NCBI GenBank assembly: GCA_021613335.1
Contig: JAJTWR010000314.1
Location: forward strand, 2,627,501-2,691,500
Direction of reading: 5' to 3'
Length of the DNA: 64,000 bases
From: Whitmania pigra
Lineage: Eukaryota > Annelida > Clitellata > Hirudinida > Haemopidae
The notes beneath the pieces are model-generated. The model had not been told where the DNA came from. It ran no database searches and saw only the letters and a program-made list of their open reading frames with translations. Below are positions 63,500-64,000 of this stretch, in pieces; position 1 is the first letter of the stretch, and every line of letters starts with the position of its first letter. A program made the translations under genes and the position numbers.

Positions 63500-64000
63500 T
63501 TATAATCAGTTGCGAAGTATATAATTCATGCCTATGTAATAATATCGCTGCCTTACTAGAGATGTAAAAAAACATGTTTTTTTTGATCCGAGTTTTTTTA
63601 TCTGTTTTTTATGAGTTTTTTATGGTTTTTTTTATTGTTTTTTATGTTTGTTTTTGTTTTTTTTTAAATTTGTTGAAAAGTGATGGTTCATGATTAGTTA
63701 AACAAGTTTATTGCAACATAAGTAAAAAATAATACAAAACTAGAGCAACAGTGCTAATTTAAATCAAATTCTGAGTCCATTTCACCAAATAGTCTTCTGC
63801 TTCAGAGTTTTAATTACCTTCTGAAGAAGCTGACAGCTTTAAGGCCGCCTTACCCAATAGGATAGGTCATCATTGTTATTTTTTTATTTTGGATAGCAAA
63901 CTAATTTTGCTCTAAATAACATTATAAACAAAAAATTTTTTAAATTAATTTTGGGGATTGGGCACATCTACTAAAATTTTGTTTTGTCATTTCGCCATTT
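63500..64000. other. 3' flank of gene H with a T-rich insertion
   Basis: 63550-63950 interrupts the segment that follows genes D and F. It begins with AGAGATGTAAAAAAACATG and a T-rich run, resembling some hAT ends. The paralogous MITE sequence resumes at about 63955 and runs off the window. Confidence 0.4.

Overview
This is eukaryotic, very AT-rich, intron-containing animal DNA, with long ATT, TAA and ATC microsatellites and a dense load of transposable elements. The intermediate-filament gene at the left has the protostome layout: long coil 1B plus a lamin-type tail domain, and no visible nuclear signal or CaaX box. A fast-evolving lophotrochozoan, perhaps an annelid or leech, fits best. The species is inference only.

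Layout. (1) About 4.2-12.6 kb holds one complete 14-exon cytoplasmic intermediate-filament gene on the plus strand. I reconstructed it with compatible splice phases throughout (641 codons). (2) About 16-63 kb holds a same-strand cluster of secreted two-domain genes: signal peptide, PAN/apple-like domain, then an F-type-lectin/FTP (fucolectin-like) domain. Five look intact (A 16147, B 22623, D 32643, F 49475, H 61514). All have four coding exons in matching phase, and exon 2 is a microexon of 19 nt (34 nt in A). Gene relics lie between them: 21622, 31404 (C), 37090, 41655, 45006 (E) and 57389 (G). (3) The C+D block (about 30.5-36.7 kb) and the E+F block (about 44.2-52.8 kb) are a large segmental duplication.

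Mobile elements. Paralogous copies serve as empty sites for one another, so several insertions can be placed to the base. A restriction-like-endonuclease (R2/R4/Dong-type) non-LTR retrotransposon sits inside a (TAA)n array that is uninterrupted in the paralogue. A hAT element with an 8-bp duplicated target is in gene D but absent from F. A 0.9-kb DNA transposon lies inside a tRNA-derived SINE in both D and F. A hAT-like element with a 7/8-matching target duplication lies in the last intron of gene A. A 3.6-kb nested block upstream of G is flanked by a 7-bp duplication. Also present are a CR1/Jockey-like LINE with frameshifts, two LINE 3' scraps, pogo/Tigger-like transposase relics, LTR-element remnants whose gag-like ORF starts with a SAP domain, a fold-back element, and a histone H4 pseudogene with one in-frame stop.

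Function. The intact cluster genes are predicted secreted, disulfide-rich, glycosylated lectin-like proteins. They keep the FTP fold signature, but I cannot find the usual arginine-aspartate fucose motif, so the ligand is unknown. The cluster is evolving by tandem duplication, exon loss and transposon insertion.
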